64,000 nt of DNA, from the NCBI RefSeq assembly GCF_008124865.1, contig NZ_VNHY01000002.1, positions 62,001 through 126,000 on the forward strand, written 5' to 3'. Source of the DNA: Fodinibius salinus (GTDB taxonomy: Bacteria > Bacteroidota > Rhodothermia > Balneolales > Balneolaceae). Made by a program: the position numbers and the translations under genes. This document shows positions 1-9,462 of this stretch, piece after piece. The notes below the pieces were generated by a model. That model searched no databases. It was not told the origin of the DNA and saw only the letters and a program-made list of their open reading frames with translations. The stretch's first letter is position 1; the number at the start of each line of letters is the position of its first letter.

Positions 1-1270
1 AACATCGAATTTCTTTATCTTCTGGAAGAGAAGCATAAGCTAATATTTGTAACAAATCGTTGCGGTGCCGCTCCCTAATGGTATCACCAATATTATACCA
101 GCTTTCGGTATTCAAGTCCTCCCAGTGATCTTTATATTTGGCATCAATGATATGAACTATATCTTCTTTTTCTACGACAAGGTCTGGTACCAGTGAACCT
201 TGTGAACCGAGAAAGGGTGGATCCCACGAAATTGGTACTACCGTTTCTCGGTTTCGGCCACTTTTTAACGTACCGCCCGTCTGTTGCACAATTTCCCCTA
301 TTACTGTCTCAACGTATGACTCAAACAACTCTTCCATATTCATCTTCCACGGCAAGCCGCTTAAATCTCCCAAACCAGCTAACCCTTGATTTTCAGTGGT
401 CCAGACTATGGCCTGTAATCCCTTTTCAATAGCTTCACCCTGTAAGGAAGATGACTGCAAGTAATCAATTTGGAGATTATTAGGTTGTCTGGGAGCACAA
501 TCAGACACTTTTTGAATGAGCTGATTACACAAATCAACAAGTTGTAGAACATAAACACCAGCATCTCGCTGGGTTGCCAAGCTCTGTCGTTGTTTCTTTA
601 ATGCAAAATGAACGACAGATTTAAGCTCACGATTTTCCTGCAATTCCGGATATCGACATTTGAAATTCAGGAACTTTCCTTTAGAAACCTGTTTCTGCGC
701 ATAGTCCGCCCAATCTACTTTTCCTTTGGGCTTGGACCTATGTAACTCGTCCATTTCGAAGCGACGATCGAGCTGTTTGATCAACTCTTCCAGGCGACCC
801 AAAATAACACTCGATAATACCCACGGTGGAACGCGCCGCTCGGATATTTTAAGCTGTGGCAAATTCAGGATATTGGGTAGAATCTTCCACCCTGTTGTTG
901 ATAGGATAGGCCCAATACCCTTCCAGCCAAAGCGAGGTGTTATAATCAAACTGTATTCATACTTATGCGTTATTGGAGAAAGAAGAGGAATCGCACCGAC
1001 AGACGTATGTGACCTTAATTTCAACTTTAAACTATCTCCGGAATAATAAATCTCAGAGTCCAGATCTAGTTTATTTAGTGGATCCCTATTAAGATTTAAA
1101 AACTGTTGCCCCAATTTTGCCGTAATTTTGTCCTCATATCGAGCATCCACGTGCTTCGACAAAAATTCAGTACTCAGATAGGCCGTTTGATTATCGTGAA
1201 GCTCTAAGACGTCCGAATGATTAGCCTGTAGATCCTTGGCCCATTCGTCAGCTGTTTGCTTTTTAGCCAT
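1..1270 (-). CDS. mcrC: McrC-like restriction endonuclease subunit (3' end outside window)
   Basis: The minus-strand frame is open from an ATG at 1270 to the window edge, about 423 codons with no stop, so the C-terminus is missing. Near the visible end the protein has an acidic Asp followed by an Ile-Asp-Ala-Lys-Tyr-Lys block (around 125-145 on the plus strand). This D...DxK pattern is the PD-(D/E)xK nuclease core of McrC proteins. In the family, McrC is the cleaving partner of the McrB GTPase and cuts modified DNA in the cytoplasm. It lies 14 bases after the McrB-like gene on the same strand, so the two are probably co-transcribed. The assignment rests on the nuclease motif plus the McrB neighbour. 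The substrate modification cannot be read from sequence. Confidence 0.8.
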   Translation of the reverse strand, partial: MAKKQTADEWAKDLQANHSDVLELHDNQTAYLSTEFLSKHVDARYEDKITAKLGQQFLNLNRDPLNKLDLDSEIYYSGDSLKLKLRSHTSVGAIPLLSPITHKYEYSLIITPRFGWKGIGPILSTTGWKILPNILNLPQLKISERRVPPWVLSSVILGRLEELIKQLDRRFEMDELHRSKPKGKVDWADYAQKQVSKGKFLNFKCRYPELQENRELKSVVHFALKKQRQSLATQRDAGVYVLQLVDLCNQLIQKVSDCAPRQPNNLQIDYLQSSSLQGEAIEKGLQAIVWTTENQGLAGLGDLSGLPWKMNMEELFESYVETVIGEIVQQTGGTLKSGRNRETVVPISWDPPFLGSQGSLVPDLVVEKEDIVHIIDAKYKDHWEDLNTESWYNIGDTIRERHRNDLLQILAYASLPEDKEIRC

Positions 1271-1284
1271 AGCAGTTCTAATCC

Positions 1285-2727
1285 TTAAAGTTGCTCAATC
1301 TCCTGGATATAAGCATGAATAGCATCCGCAAAATTGGCCACATATCCTTGTGATAAATACTCTTTCAAAAGCGGAATCAAATTCGTCTGCATTTGAGTGG
1401 CGGCATCCACATCTTCGTGAGCAATGAAATAGGAGTGTCCGGGCATGAGGTCAAAAGAATCTTCGGAAGCATAATTGATAAAAATAGATAATAATTTCTG
1501 GTAAGCTTCCTTGGTCATCTCATTTCCTTTTTCTTCTACCACTTCTACTTGTGGCCACATATTAAGGAAAGCAAACCGACGACGAATGGCTACATCCAAA
1601 ATAGCGATACTGCGATCTGCCGTATTCATCGTTCCAAGAATATGTAGATTATCAGGAAAGGTTAGCTCTTGGCCAACTTCTCCACCAAAATCATAGGGCA
1701 GTTGAATAGTACGGTCCTCATAAGGCTCCAATCCATAGATAGCCTCACCCAATACTTTCGCCAAATCTGCCCGGTTAATTTCATCAATAACCAACAGAAC
1801 ATTCTCTTCTGTTTGGTAGGCTTGTTCAACGGCATCCAACAAATGTCCCCGGCTAATGCTGAAATTTAATCCTAGCTCTGTTCCTGTAGATGTGGGAAAC
1901 AGTCCTCCAATAAAATTTTCATATGTGATATTGGGATGAAACTGGATGGTCATTCCCTCATTGTCATAATCTTCTTCTAATAATTTATTCGCCAGTCGAG
2001 TTTTTCCTGTACCCGGTGGACCTTGAAGCACCACGTATTTCCGTTGTCTCAAAAGATTGCCAATCTTTTGTTGGGTCACCGTTGGCATGAGATAGGAGAA
2101 ATAATTGCTTTTTATCTCTTTGAATTCATCTTCAGCAGCACTAAGAGGAGTATAACCGCGCTCTTCAAAATTAAAATCTAAAAAAACTTTTAGTGCTTTA
2201 TCTGCTACCTCATCGTTGGCAATGCAAAATCCATAAATCTCTTTGCCATAGCGATCAAATATGTTCTTATACTTGGGATGAGCATTGACCACATTTTGAG
2301 GCACAGTGATATCAGTACGTACTGCATCCTTTTTTGCCCAGGCAATGGGTTCATTTCCAGAATACTGCTCATTTAACCACCGGACAATCGCATTGATCTT
2401 TCGTGAATGTCCAGGCTTGCCGATAATATTTTCATCGGGACTTAAACCCTGCGTACCCACTCCCATAGCAATCATAGCGGGCCCATCCTCGACGGGAAAA
2501 ATGACAAAGCTCATCCCACTATATCCTCCACTTGTGGGATTTGACTCATGAATTATGGCAGAGAAAGGTGTTTTTGCGGCTGGGGTGCGGAACTGAATAT
2601 CTTTCTGAGCTCTTAAAGAATAGCGTCCCCCATTTGACCCGAACAATTCATCAAATGCTTTTTCTGATTCCTCCGACCAATGTTCTGAATTATACGATTT
2701 CGTACACAGCTCAATTAATGAATCCAT
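1285..2727 (-). CDS. mcrB: McrB-like AAA+ GTPase of a type IV restriction system
   Basis: A protein of about 480 residues. The C-terminal half is an AAA+ motor: Walker A GPPGTGKT near residues 236-243, Walker B LLVIDEINRAD, then LGTMNTADRSIA and a downstream arginine-rich IRRRF segment, all as in McrB-type ATPases/GTPases. The N-terminal ~210 residues probably read the target. They resemble MrcB-type N-terminal domains (pattern GKPGHSRKI...WLN), but this is weaker. The frame extends upstream to a TTG at 2781. The ATG at 2727 is preferred because the extra residues look non-conserved. In the family, McrB translocates DNA using GTP and recruits McrC, which follows 14 bases later. Confidence 0.85.
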   Translation of the reverse strand: MDSLIELCTKSYNSEHWSEESEKAFDELFGSNGGRYSLRAQKDIQFRTPAAKTPFSAIIHESNPTSGGYSGMSFVIFPVEDGPAMIAMGVGTQGLSPDENIIGKPGHSRKINAIVRWLNEQYSGNEPIAWAKKDAVRTDITVPQNVVNAHPKYKNIFDRYGKEIYGFCIANDEVADKALKVFLDFNFEERGYTPLSAAEDEFKEIKSNYFSYLMPTVTQQKIGNLLRQRKYVVLQGPPGTGKTRLANKLLEEDYDNEGMTIQFHPNITYENFIGGLFPTSTGTELGLNFSISRGHLLDAVEQAYQTEENVLLVIDEINRADLAKVLGEAIYGLEPYEDRTIQLPYDFGGEVGQELTFPDNLHILGTMNTADRSIAILDVAIRRRFAFLNMWPQVEVVEEKGNEMTKEAYQKLLSIFINYASEDSFDLMPGHSYFIAHEDVDAATQMQTNLIPLLKEYLSQGYVANFADAIHAYIQEIEQL

Positions 2728-3047
2728 TTTTAGTAATTTATTTTCAGGGATTTTACTCCCAAAGGTGGATGATTTAAGCAACGATTACAAATCTCTTCAA
2801 TTATTACTTAATAACATCATCACCAGCAAACTTTTAAAAACGTATCGATCACCCAAGTATGAATCAACTCAGCTTTAGAATCTTCTCCCGCCTTTTTTGA
2901 TAATTCATAATACCATTCGCCCATTGCCCATACGCAAAATGGTACCAATGCACATTTTCACTATATTAGATGGGCAGTATGTCATCATACCAAATCCCGG
3001 GAATCCCCGGAAGATAATATACATTAGAACCTCATCAGACAGGACGT
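2728..3047. other. intergenic region between divergent genes
   Basis: About 320 bases separating the minus-strand mcrB-like gene from a plus-strand membrane protein gene. It must hold the promoters for both directions. No RNA gene, repeat or clear terminator was seen. An open frame at 2897-3115 has no family-like features and overlaps the next gene. Confidence 0.4.
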
Positions 3048-3554
3048 ATGAATTTATCCCGTTTACTAACACTCGCCGCCAAACCCTTTTTATTTCTGCT
3101 GGAATACCTGTTTAAACTTGCTGCCGGTGTTACCAGCATGATTGTCCTGGGAGCCGGCGGATCTTTTTTTAGCAAGGTCGGTGCAGGCTTCGGTTCTATT
3201 GGGAGCGTACTACATCAGGTCGCGGATTGGCCGGACAGGCTTACCTACCTGGGCCGCATCATCCAGGATTATAACACGCTTACCGCCTCAGCCTTTAACG
3301 AACAATACGGCGGAGAAGCGATGAACCAAGTCATGCAATCACTCAATGAAGGCGTTGCCTATGGTAAGGCGATATATCAAAACTTTACCAACCAGCCAGT
3401 TGCAACCATTGTGGCTACGCTTATTGTATTCCTGATGTTTTATGCCATCGGACGGGTCTGCCGTTTTTTCCGCCAAAAGGGACAGGGCTCTTATCTCGTC
3501 AAAAAAGAACGGGAACTCGGGAGACAGGTCTTTGATCAGCCGGAGCACTCATAA
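3048..3554 (+). CDS. Hypothetical membrane protein
   Basis: A 168-residue protein I do not recognise. It has a hydrophobic N-terminus (about residues 8-45, possibly one or two membrane segments rich in Gly/Ala), a middle soluble part with helical character (about 55-105), and a second clear membrane segment near residues 118-138. After that comes a basic tail. The ATG is preceded by AGGACGT, a modest ribosome site, which supports this start. It stands alone, facing away from mcrB and towards the HhH gene. Confidence 0.6.
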   Translation: MNLSRLLTLAAKPFLFLLEYLFKLAAGVTSMIVLGAGGSFFSKVGAGFGSIGSVLHQVADWPDRLTYLGRIIQDYNTLTASAFNEQYGGEAMNQVMQSLNEGVAYGKAIYQNFTNQPVATIVATLIVFLMFYAIGRVCRFFRQKGQGSYLVKKERELGRQVFDQPEHS

Positions 3555-3644
3555 TCGGTTATACACACTTGCCACTATCCATTTCCCCAAAGGTTATCGG
3601 GATATGCTTATCCAAAGAAAGTAATCAAGGAAAAAGAATAGAAC

Positions 3645-4004
3645 CTATTTGAGCTCGAGAATCTTAGCTGCCCGCTTGGGACCAATACCTTTTACTGATC
3701 GGAGCTCTTCTTCGGAGAGCTCCACCAGGGCTTCTTTACTCTTGATTCCTTTGTCCACAAGGTTTTCTGCCACGCGGCTGGTAACGCCGTCAATTTCGGT
3801 CAGCTGCTCGATAATCTGCTCGGTGGAACCTGCGTCGCTTCGTTTTTCGGCACCGCTCTGTGGAGGGGACTTCGAGGTCGTCTCCTTTTCTTCTGTCGTC
3901 CCGGGTTGCTCTTTAATTTCAGTCGGACGACTACTCTTTTTGTAGAGCCAATAACCGCCCAGCGGAATGGCAGCGATGAGTACTATTTTCCAGGATAATC
4001 GCAT
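3645..4004 (-). CDS. Membrane-anchored helix-hairpin-helix protein
   Basis: A 119-residue protein with three parts: a short N-terminal membrane segment (about residues 5-22, followed by Lys-Lys), a polar Lys/Glu/Ser-rich linker (about 25-60), and a C-terminal helix-hairpin-helix region (about 65-119). The HhH part shows the two half-motifs TEIDGVTSRVAENLV and SVKGIGPKRAAKILEL, with the GIGPKRA hairpin that normally contacts DNA backbone. The architecture recalls ComEA-type DNA-uptake proteins, but ComEA is usually exported and this may only be an anchored variant. Function is not established. Confidence 0.65.
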   Translation of the reverse strand: MRLSWKIVLIAAIPLGGYWLYKKSSRPTEIKEQPGTTEEKETTSKSPPQSGAEKRSDAGSTEQIIEQLTEIDGVTSRVAENLVDKGIKSKEALVELSEEELRSVKGIGPKRAAKILELK

Positions 4005-4108
4005 AAGACTTTACCACTGATATTGGGATTGCTCATACAAACTGTTTTGTAATAGTATAATCATAAATTTTATGCTTTCCTGCAATACAGGTTCTGTTCT
4101 TAGTGCTA

Positions 4109-4831
4109 TTATTCGGCCGGTACCATCAACGTTTTTAATTCTTTGCCCGTAACTATTAAAACACTGACCCATAGCAGAGTCCACAGATTTACAATAACCG
4201 GAGATCCCAACAGCCCCGTCTGGTCTAATACACCGGCCTGATAAACCTTGTTCATCCCTATGATAACGACAAGGACATCAAAGATGAACGGCAACAATAA
4301 AAAGCCTGTGAAGGTCCACAAACGCTGCGAAGACGCAATACTCTTCCAGGCTCTTATCAGCGCAGGCACCAAAATAGCAGTGACCATCACGATGGCCAGT
4401 GCCCAGAGCGCGTTATCGCCAAGATAATCCCCAAGAAAGAATTCCAGCTCCATCAGTTCGTCTCCGCCGCCTATCATCGCAGTAAAGATACGAGCAAAGG
4501 GCATGCTGCCAAAAACTAATGCAAATCCCAGTGACTTTTTCCCGGGCAGGTTTTCATATTTCTTGCTCAGCAAATAATAACCAATGTAGATCATGATATA
4601 GGTGAATAGCGGACCAGCTATCGAGGCTAAAATTGTCAGATCTCCTTCACAACATAGCCCCCAGGTATTAAAATTCCGTTCCCCCCAGCAACCACAAATT
4701 ATCCGTCCCACTGCAGTATGGGCTATTTCATGGAGTTCGTGCAATACAAACAATAAGGAGGTAAATGCAACGGTGTTTTTTAACGTAAGGTTTGGCTTAA
4801 GTGTTGATGCGATCTTTTGGGCAGATTCCAT
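4109..4831 (-). CDS. Polytopic membrane protein with HExxH motif (possible site-2-protease-like)
   Basis: 240 residues with about six hydrophobic segments. The first (about residues 20-40) contains His34-Glu-Ile-Ala-His38, an HExxH zinc-site signature inside a membrane helix, as in M50 intramembrane metalloproteases. A second hydrophobic stretch near 105-120 is followed by GGGDE (Asp124), which could supply the third metal ligand as the M50 LDG motif does. The classical NPxxDG motif is not present, so membership in M50 is inference. Several cysteines (CGCWG, CCEG, residues 46-61) lie just after the HExxH helix. It is a single gene, with no obvious partner. Confidence 0.55.
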   Translation of the reverse strand: MESAQKIASTLKPNLTLKNTVAFTSLLFVLHELHEIAHTAVGRIICGCWGERNFNTWGLCCEGDLTILASIAGPLFTYIMIYIGYYLLSKKYENLPGKKSLGFALVFGSMPFARIFTAMIGGGDELMELEFFLGDYLGDNALWALAIVMVTAILVPALIRAWKSIASSQRLWTFTGFLLLPFIFDVLVVIIGMNKVYQAGVLDQTGLLGSPVIVNLWTLLWVSVLIVTGKELKTLMVPAE

Positions 4832-4942
4832 AATCAGCTGTCAGAAAAATTGCATTACAAAGATAATGAGAAAGACGGCCCTAAAGCAGTTTATAGCTTT
4901 ATTATCATCTTGCAATTTAACTACGAATAATCAACGACTGTG

Positions 4943-7168
4943 TTACGCCAGGATATTCTCTTTACCTGAATCAGCAACAAAGACACAGGCTGATTGGGTT
5001 TTTTCCACATATGACCGCAGATCATCAAGGTCTGGCTTTTCGGGTAAGCCCATGAGGTTGAGGTCTGCTTGCGGAGCATCTTCCATAATACCCTGGAATG
5101 TACCAATTTCAACATGAGGTGTCGCATCAGGGATGCGAGCTACATCCAACAGATTTTCGAGGTAGCGATAGGCTTCTTCAACCTGTGGCTCATCCACTAT
5201 TGTTATAACCCGCATCTGGGCTCCCCAGTTCACTTTCAATTTATAGGCTGTCAGCAGCGCCAAATCCATATTCCCCAACTCCATACTGAGATCCCAATCA
5301 GGCCCCTGTTCGTGAATCCACACGTTTATAGTTTCGCTGCGCCCGAGCTGGGCAATGGTATCCTCAACATACAGCTGAATCCCCATGTTGTTGAGGCGAG
5401 CCTGGTTGATAAGCGACAAAATTTCTTCATCATATTGCTTATGAGCAGGCAGTCTTAAAAACAAAATATTAGGCCTAAAGAAGGTCCCCTGTAGTGTTTG
5501 TAGCGAATTAAGCACCCCTTCTTTAAAATTTCCAGAGTCGATTACACTCCACCGAGAGTAGATATTTTCCCGGCTGAATGACATCTCAAAATCCATCAGC
5601 GAATCTCTAAAGTCGCTATTATTTTTGTCATCTGATATTCCTACCAGTTTTACGGATCCTTTGGGATAGGTAAGGTTTCTGATCAAACTAAAATTACCGC
5701 GCAGCTCTCGAGAACTCCTGACGGGAACAAGCAAGTTTGCTTTCCAGGCGCGCTCATTCTCTTCAGGTAGTGACGATACTCGTTTGGCGGCCCATTCTGC
5801 CAATGAAACAAACAACCCACTGCGCATATCACCATACGGTACTTTCAGTCTTCTGTTCGACAGGTATAGGTAGGTAACAAGAACAAATCCCAATGCAACA
5901 AGTCCGAAGGTGGAGTTGATAATGAACATGGTAAACAGGCAGCCCACCGTCCCCAGCAGCGGTACAAATTTGGGAATCCGGAAGGTCGGACGAAAGCTAA
6001 TCATATCCATCCGCTGTTCGATAAACACGACCATGTTTATCATCATGTAGGTAATTAAGAAAAACATGGTGATGAGCGGGGCAATGGTATTTAAATCCCG
6101 AAGAAGAAGGGTAGCCAGTACCAGTCCGCCAGTTAATAGAATAGCATTACGCGGCTCGCCGTTTTCGGCCAGCTTCGCAAACATATCGCCCCCGGGAAAA
6201 ATCTTGTGTTCGCCCAAAGCCTGCAGAATTCGGGGTGCACCTACGATCGAAGCCAGCGCCGACGAGAAAGTCGCGCCCAACAGTCCGCCCAGCACTGCCG
6301 GTGCCCAGAGTGCATAATCGATCATCACATTGTAGTTGCTCACCAGCTCATCAACCGGAGCTACCCGGGCCATCCAGTATCCACTAGCCATGTAAATCAC
6401 ATAGCTGATGGCTATGGCCGACAGTGTACCCAGGGGTATAGATTTCTTGGGATTTTTGAGCTCTCCCGACATGTTGGCGCCCGCCATAATACCTGTTGCC
6501 GCCGGAAACAAAACCGCAAAAACCACCCAAAAGCTAACGCCCTGGAAATCGTTTTCTGCAGCCCCCGGATAACTGCCCCACCATTGGATACTATGCTCCA
6601 TGGCCCCGGTGAAGACGGTAGCTCCTACTGAAATGAGAGCACCAACTATCACGGCTAGGATAATATATTGAATGCGAAATGCCAGTTTAGCACTCAGAAA
6701 AGCCACAAGAAATAAGACGGCAAAAACCGCAATATCTACCACAATGGCATAATGATCAGGGAAGATATAGAGCCAGCCTTCCCTGAAACCAAAGATGTAC
6801 ATGGTAATGGCAAAGGTCTGCGCAAGGTAGAGCGGCACCCCTACACTGCCGCCCACTTCGAGCCCCAGTGATTGGGAAATAATGGAGTAAGCGCCCCCGG
6901 CTTCGATACGGATATTGGTGGTAATACATGACATGGAGAGTGCGGTAAAGGAAACAATCACAAAGGCTAGTGTAATAATCATCCAGCCACCCAACAGGCC
7001 TGCATTACCGATCACCCAACCCTGACGTAAGAAAAGAATTACGCCTAAAATGGTAAGTAATGTGGGAACAAACACGCCACCGAACGTCCCGTACTTCTGT
7101 TGTTCGGTGGATTCTCTCTCATCTACTTTCTGCTGTAGCGTTGATCCTTCTTCCTGTTGATTACTCAT
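4943..7168 (-). CDS. NKCC-type cation-chloride cotransporter / APC-superfamily permease
   Basis: About 741 residues. The N-terminal ~460 form an APC-fold transporter with some 12 membrane helices. The first conserved stretch (YGTFGGVFVPTLLTILGVIL, GQGW-type turn) and FWVVFAVLFPAATGIMAG are characteristic of the SLC12/NKCC family of electroneutral Na-K-Cl or K-Cl cotransporters. The remaining ~270 residues are a soluble C-terminal domain, as in SLC12 proteins, probably regulatory. Its expected role is ion and volume balance in the inner membrane. TTG at 7174 lies two codons before the ATG at 7168, and the ATG is preferred. The ion selectivity cannot be read off. Confidence 0.85.
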   Translation of the reverse strand: MSNQQEEGSTLQQKVDERESTEQQKYGTFGGVFVPTLLTILGVILFLRQGWVIGNAGLLGGWMIITLAFVIVSFTALSMSCITTNIRIEAGGAYSIISQSLGLEVGGSVGVPLYLAQTFAITMYIFGFREGWLYIFPDHYAIVVDIAVFAVLFLVAFLSAKLAFRIQYIILAVIVGALISVGATVFTGAMEHSIQWWGSYPGAAENDFQGVSFWVVFAVLFPAATGIMAGANMSGELKNPKKSIPLGTLSAIAISYVIYMASGYWMARVAPVDELVSNYNVMIDYALWAPAVLGGLLGATFSSALASIVGAPRILQALGEHKIFPGGDMFAKLAENGEPRNAILLTGGLVLATLLLRDLNTIAPLITMFFLITYMMINMVVFIEQRMDMISFRPTFRIPKFVPLLGTVGCLFTMFIINSTFGLVALGFVLVTYLYLSNRRLKVPYGDMRSGLFVSLAEWAAKRVSSLPEENERAWKANLLVPVRSSRELRGNFSLIRNLTYPKGSVKLVGISDDKNNSDFRDSLMDFEMSFSRENIYSRWSVIDSGNFKEGVLNSLQTLQGTFFRPNILFLRLPAHKQYDEEILSLINQARLNNMGIQLYVEDTIAQLGRSETINVWIHEQGPDWDLSMELGNMDLALLTAYKLKVNWGAQMRVITIVDEPQVEEAYRYLENLLDVARIPDATPHVEIGTFQGIMEDAPQADLNLMGLPEKPDLDDLRSYVEKTQSACVFVADSGKENILA

Positions 7169-7282
7169 ACTCAAAAATGAAAAATATTATAACGGTGCTG
7201 TTTGATATCATCTTTCAATTTCTATAGAAGATTATTCCACTATAATAATTTTTGATCAATATAGATATCAGTATGAAAATAA

Positions 7283-7486
7283 CTATGTCGGCTTATCCCG
7301 CAACAATCCCACCAGCCCGCCGATGGTAGCAGCCCCACCGCCCACCAACATCCAAATAGCCTTGTCAGATCCCGAGCCGCCGAACAGCTGATTTACTTCG
7401 GAACCGAAGGATTGATATTCCTGGTACCCAAAGTACAGCAACAGAATACCGCCAACGAGAAGTGCCACAGAAATAACTTTTTTCAT
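7283..7486 (-). CDS. DUF3185 family small membrane protein
   Basis: A 67-residue protein with two hydrophobic helices (about residues 3-20 and 43-60) separated by a polar loop containing FGSEVNQLFGGSGSDKAIW. This pattern (helix, short G/S-rich loop, DKxIW, second helix) is that of the DUF3185 family, whose function is unknown. ATG at 7486 is used. An in-frame TTG sits two codons upstream. It stands alone between the cotransporter and ettA. Confidence 0.7.
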   Translation of the reverse strand: MKKVISVALLVGGILLLYFGYQEYQSFGSEVNQLFGGSGSDKAIWMLVGGGAATIGGLVGLLRDKPT

Positions 7487-7791
7487 AATCAATGGAATTT
7501 GATTTATAAGTTATTGATAGCTACTGATTCTAGCTACAAACGTCAAGTTTGAGAATTGGTAATTTAGAACTGTGAATTACCAATTAGTCGAAATTGTCTT
7601 CATACAGTTCTTTCTCACTGAAAAGAAACAACAAAAAATCCGGGAGATAAACTCAGTACAATGATTTAAGATGAGACGAATTTTAAAATATATTTTCCTT
7701 ATTAACTCCCCACACAATATCCTTATATTAACCGTTTATTTGAGTATCTCTCAATACTAATTGACAATTCTAAATTCCTAATATCAGTCTC
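7487..7791. other. intergenic region upstream of ettA
   Basis: About 305 AT-rich bases between the start of the DUF3185 gene and the GTG of ettA. It should carry both promoters. No RNA gene, strong hairpin or repeat was seen. Confidence 0.4.
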
Positions 7792-9462
7792 GTGAGCGGT
7801 CAAAAAATTATTTTTTCGATGGAAGGGGTCAGCAAAGTCTATAAGCCTAATAACAAAGTGCTGGACGATATCTACCTCTCCTTTTTCTATGGAGCTAAAA
7901 TTGGCGTCATCGGTAATAACGGATCCGGTAAAAGTACACTTCTGGACATTATCGCTGGCAAAGAAGATAATTACATGGGCAAAGTTTCTCGCAATAAAGG
8001 TATTTCCTTTGGAATGCTGCCCCAAGAGCCCGAGCTGGATGAGGACAAGACTGTCAAAGAGATTGTGCAAGAGGGCGTGCAGGAAAAGATTGACCTCCTG
8101 AACAAGTACGAAGAAATTAACGCCGCATTTGGCGAACCTGATGCTGACTATGAAGAACTGATCGAAAAGCAGGAGAAGCTACAGGAGCGCATCGAACAGA
8201 TGGGCGCCTGGGATCTCGACAGCAAACTTGATCAGGCTATGGATGCTCTGCGAACTCCGCCGGGAGATACGTCGGTAGAAGTGCTATCAGGCGGAGAAAA
8301 ACGCCGTGTAGCGCTATGCCGATTACTGCTGCAAAAACCAGATGTACTGCTTCTGGACGAGCCCACGAACCACCTGGATGCCGAATCAGTGGCATGGCTC
8401 GAGGAGCATCTGGATCGCTATGAGGGTACTGTTATCGCAGTAACTCACGATCGCTATTTCCTGGACAACGTGGCGGGCTGGATTCTGGAACTTGATCGCG
8501 GCGAAGGGATTCCCTTCGAGGGCAACTACAGCTCGTGGCTGGATCAGAAGAGAAAGCGGCTTTCCCAAGAGGAAAAAGAGGAATCCAAACGACAGAAGAC
8601 GCTGCAAAAAGAGTTGGAGTGGATTCAACAAAGTCCTAAAGGCAAACAGACAAAGAGTAAAGCACGCATCAAACGATATGAAAAGATGCTCGCGGAAGAG
8701 CGTAACAAACAGCGCGAGGATATGGAAATCTTCATTCCCGCTGGTCCGCGGCTGGGTGACAAGGTGATCGAAGCTAATGATGTTTCTAAAGGATACGAAG
8801 ACCGCCTGCTGATCGAAGAGATGAACTTTAGCCTGCCGCCGGGTGGTATTGTGGGAGTCATTGGTCCCAATGGTGCGGGGAAATCGACCCTGTTCGAGAT
8901 GATCACCGGCGAAGAAGAGCCCGATAGCGGCACCATAGAAATAGGTGACACTGTAGAGCTAGGCTATGTTAATCAGGATCGTCCGCTGGACCCCGATAAG
9001 TCAATCTGGGAAGAAATTTCGGGCGGCAAGGATTTTGTGAATCTTGGCAATCGTGAGATGAATTCGCGGGCTTATACGGCACGCTTTAACTTTAGCGGCA
9101 GCGACCAACAGAAACTGTGCCGTGAAATTTCAGGCGGCGAGCGCAACCGTGTGCACCTGGCTAAGATGCTAAAGCAGGAGGCCAATGTGCTGCTGCTCGA
9201 TGAGCCTACTAATGACCTGGACGTGCATACGCTGCGGGCTCTAGAGGAAGCTTTGCTTGATTTTGCGGGCTGTGCTGTGGTTATCTCACACGACCGCTGG
9301 TTCTTGGATCGTATTTCTACACACATGCTGGCTTTCGAAGGTAACAGCCAGGTGTATTGGTTCCATGGAAATTATTCAGAGTATGAAGAAAATCGTAAAG
9401 AGCGGCTGGGCTCACGCTACCATCCGGAACGCGTACAGTACAAGAAGCTGATGCGAGACTAG
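7792..9462 (+). CDS. ettA: Energy-dependent translational throttle protein EttA (ABC-F)
   Basis: 556 residues, the usual EttA length, with two ABC domains and no membrane part. Domain 1 has Walker A GNNGSGKST (about residue 43), signature LSGGEKRRVAL and Walker B LLLDEPTNHLD. Domain 2 has GPNGAGKST, ISGGERNRVHL and LLLDEPTNDLD. Between them is the basic linker rich in Lys/Glu (about 240-300) seen in ABC-F factors, and an arm insertion lies in domain 1. ABC-F proteins bind the ribosomal E site. EttA gates the first steps of elongation according to ATP/ADP ratio. The start is GTG with no evident ribosome-binding site. Confidence 0.93.
   Translation: MSGQKIIFSMEGVSKVYKPNNKVLDDIYLSFFYGAKIGVIGNNGSGKSTLLDIIAGKEDNYMGKVSRNKGISFGMLPQEPELDEDKTVKEIVQEGVQEKIDLLNKYEEINAAFGEPDADYEELIEKQEKLQERIEQMGAWDLDSKLDQAMDALRTPPGDTSVEVLSGGEKRRVALCRLLLQKPDVLLLDEPTNHLDAESVAWLEEHLDRYEGTVIAVTHDRYFLDNVAGWILELDRGEGIPFEGNYSSWLDQKRKRLSQEEKEESKRQKTLQKELEWIQQSPKGKQTKSKARIKRYEKMLAEERNKQREDMEIFIPAGPRLGDKVIEANDVSKGYEDRLLIEEMNFSLPPGGIVGVIGPNGAGKSTLFEMITGEEEPDSGTIEIGDTVELGYVNQDRPLDPDKSIWEEISGGKDFVNLGNREMNSRAYTARFNFSGSDQQKLCREISGGERNRVHLAKMLKQEANVLLLDEPTNDLDVHTLRALEEALLDFAGCAVVISHDRWFLDRISTHMLAFEGNSQVYWFHGNYSEYEENRKERLGSRYHPERVQYKKLMRD

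Noticed and set aside
2897..3115. Plus-strand open frame of 72 codons
   Set aside because: Overlaps the start of the better-supported membrane protein gene in another frame and shows no family-like features.
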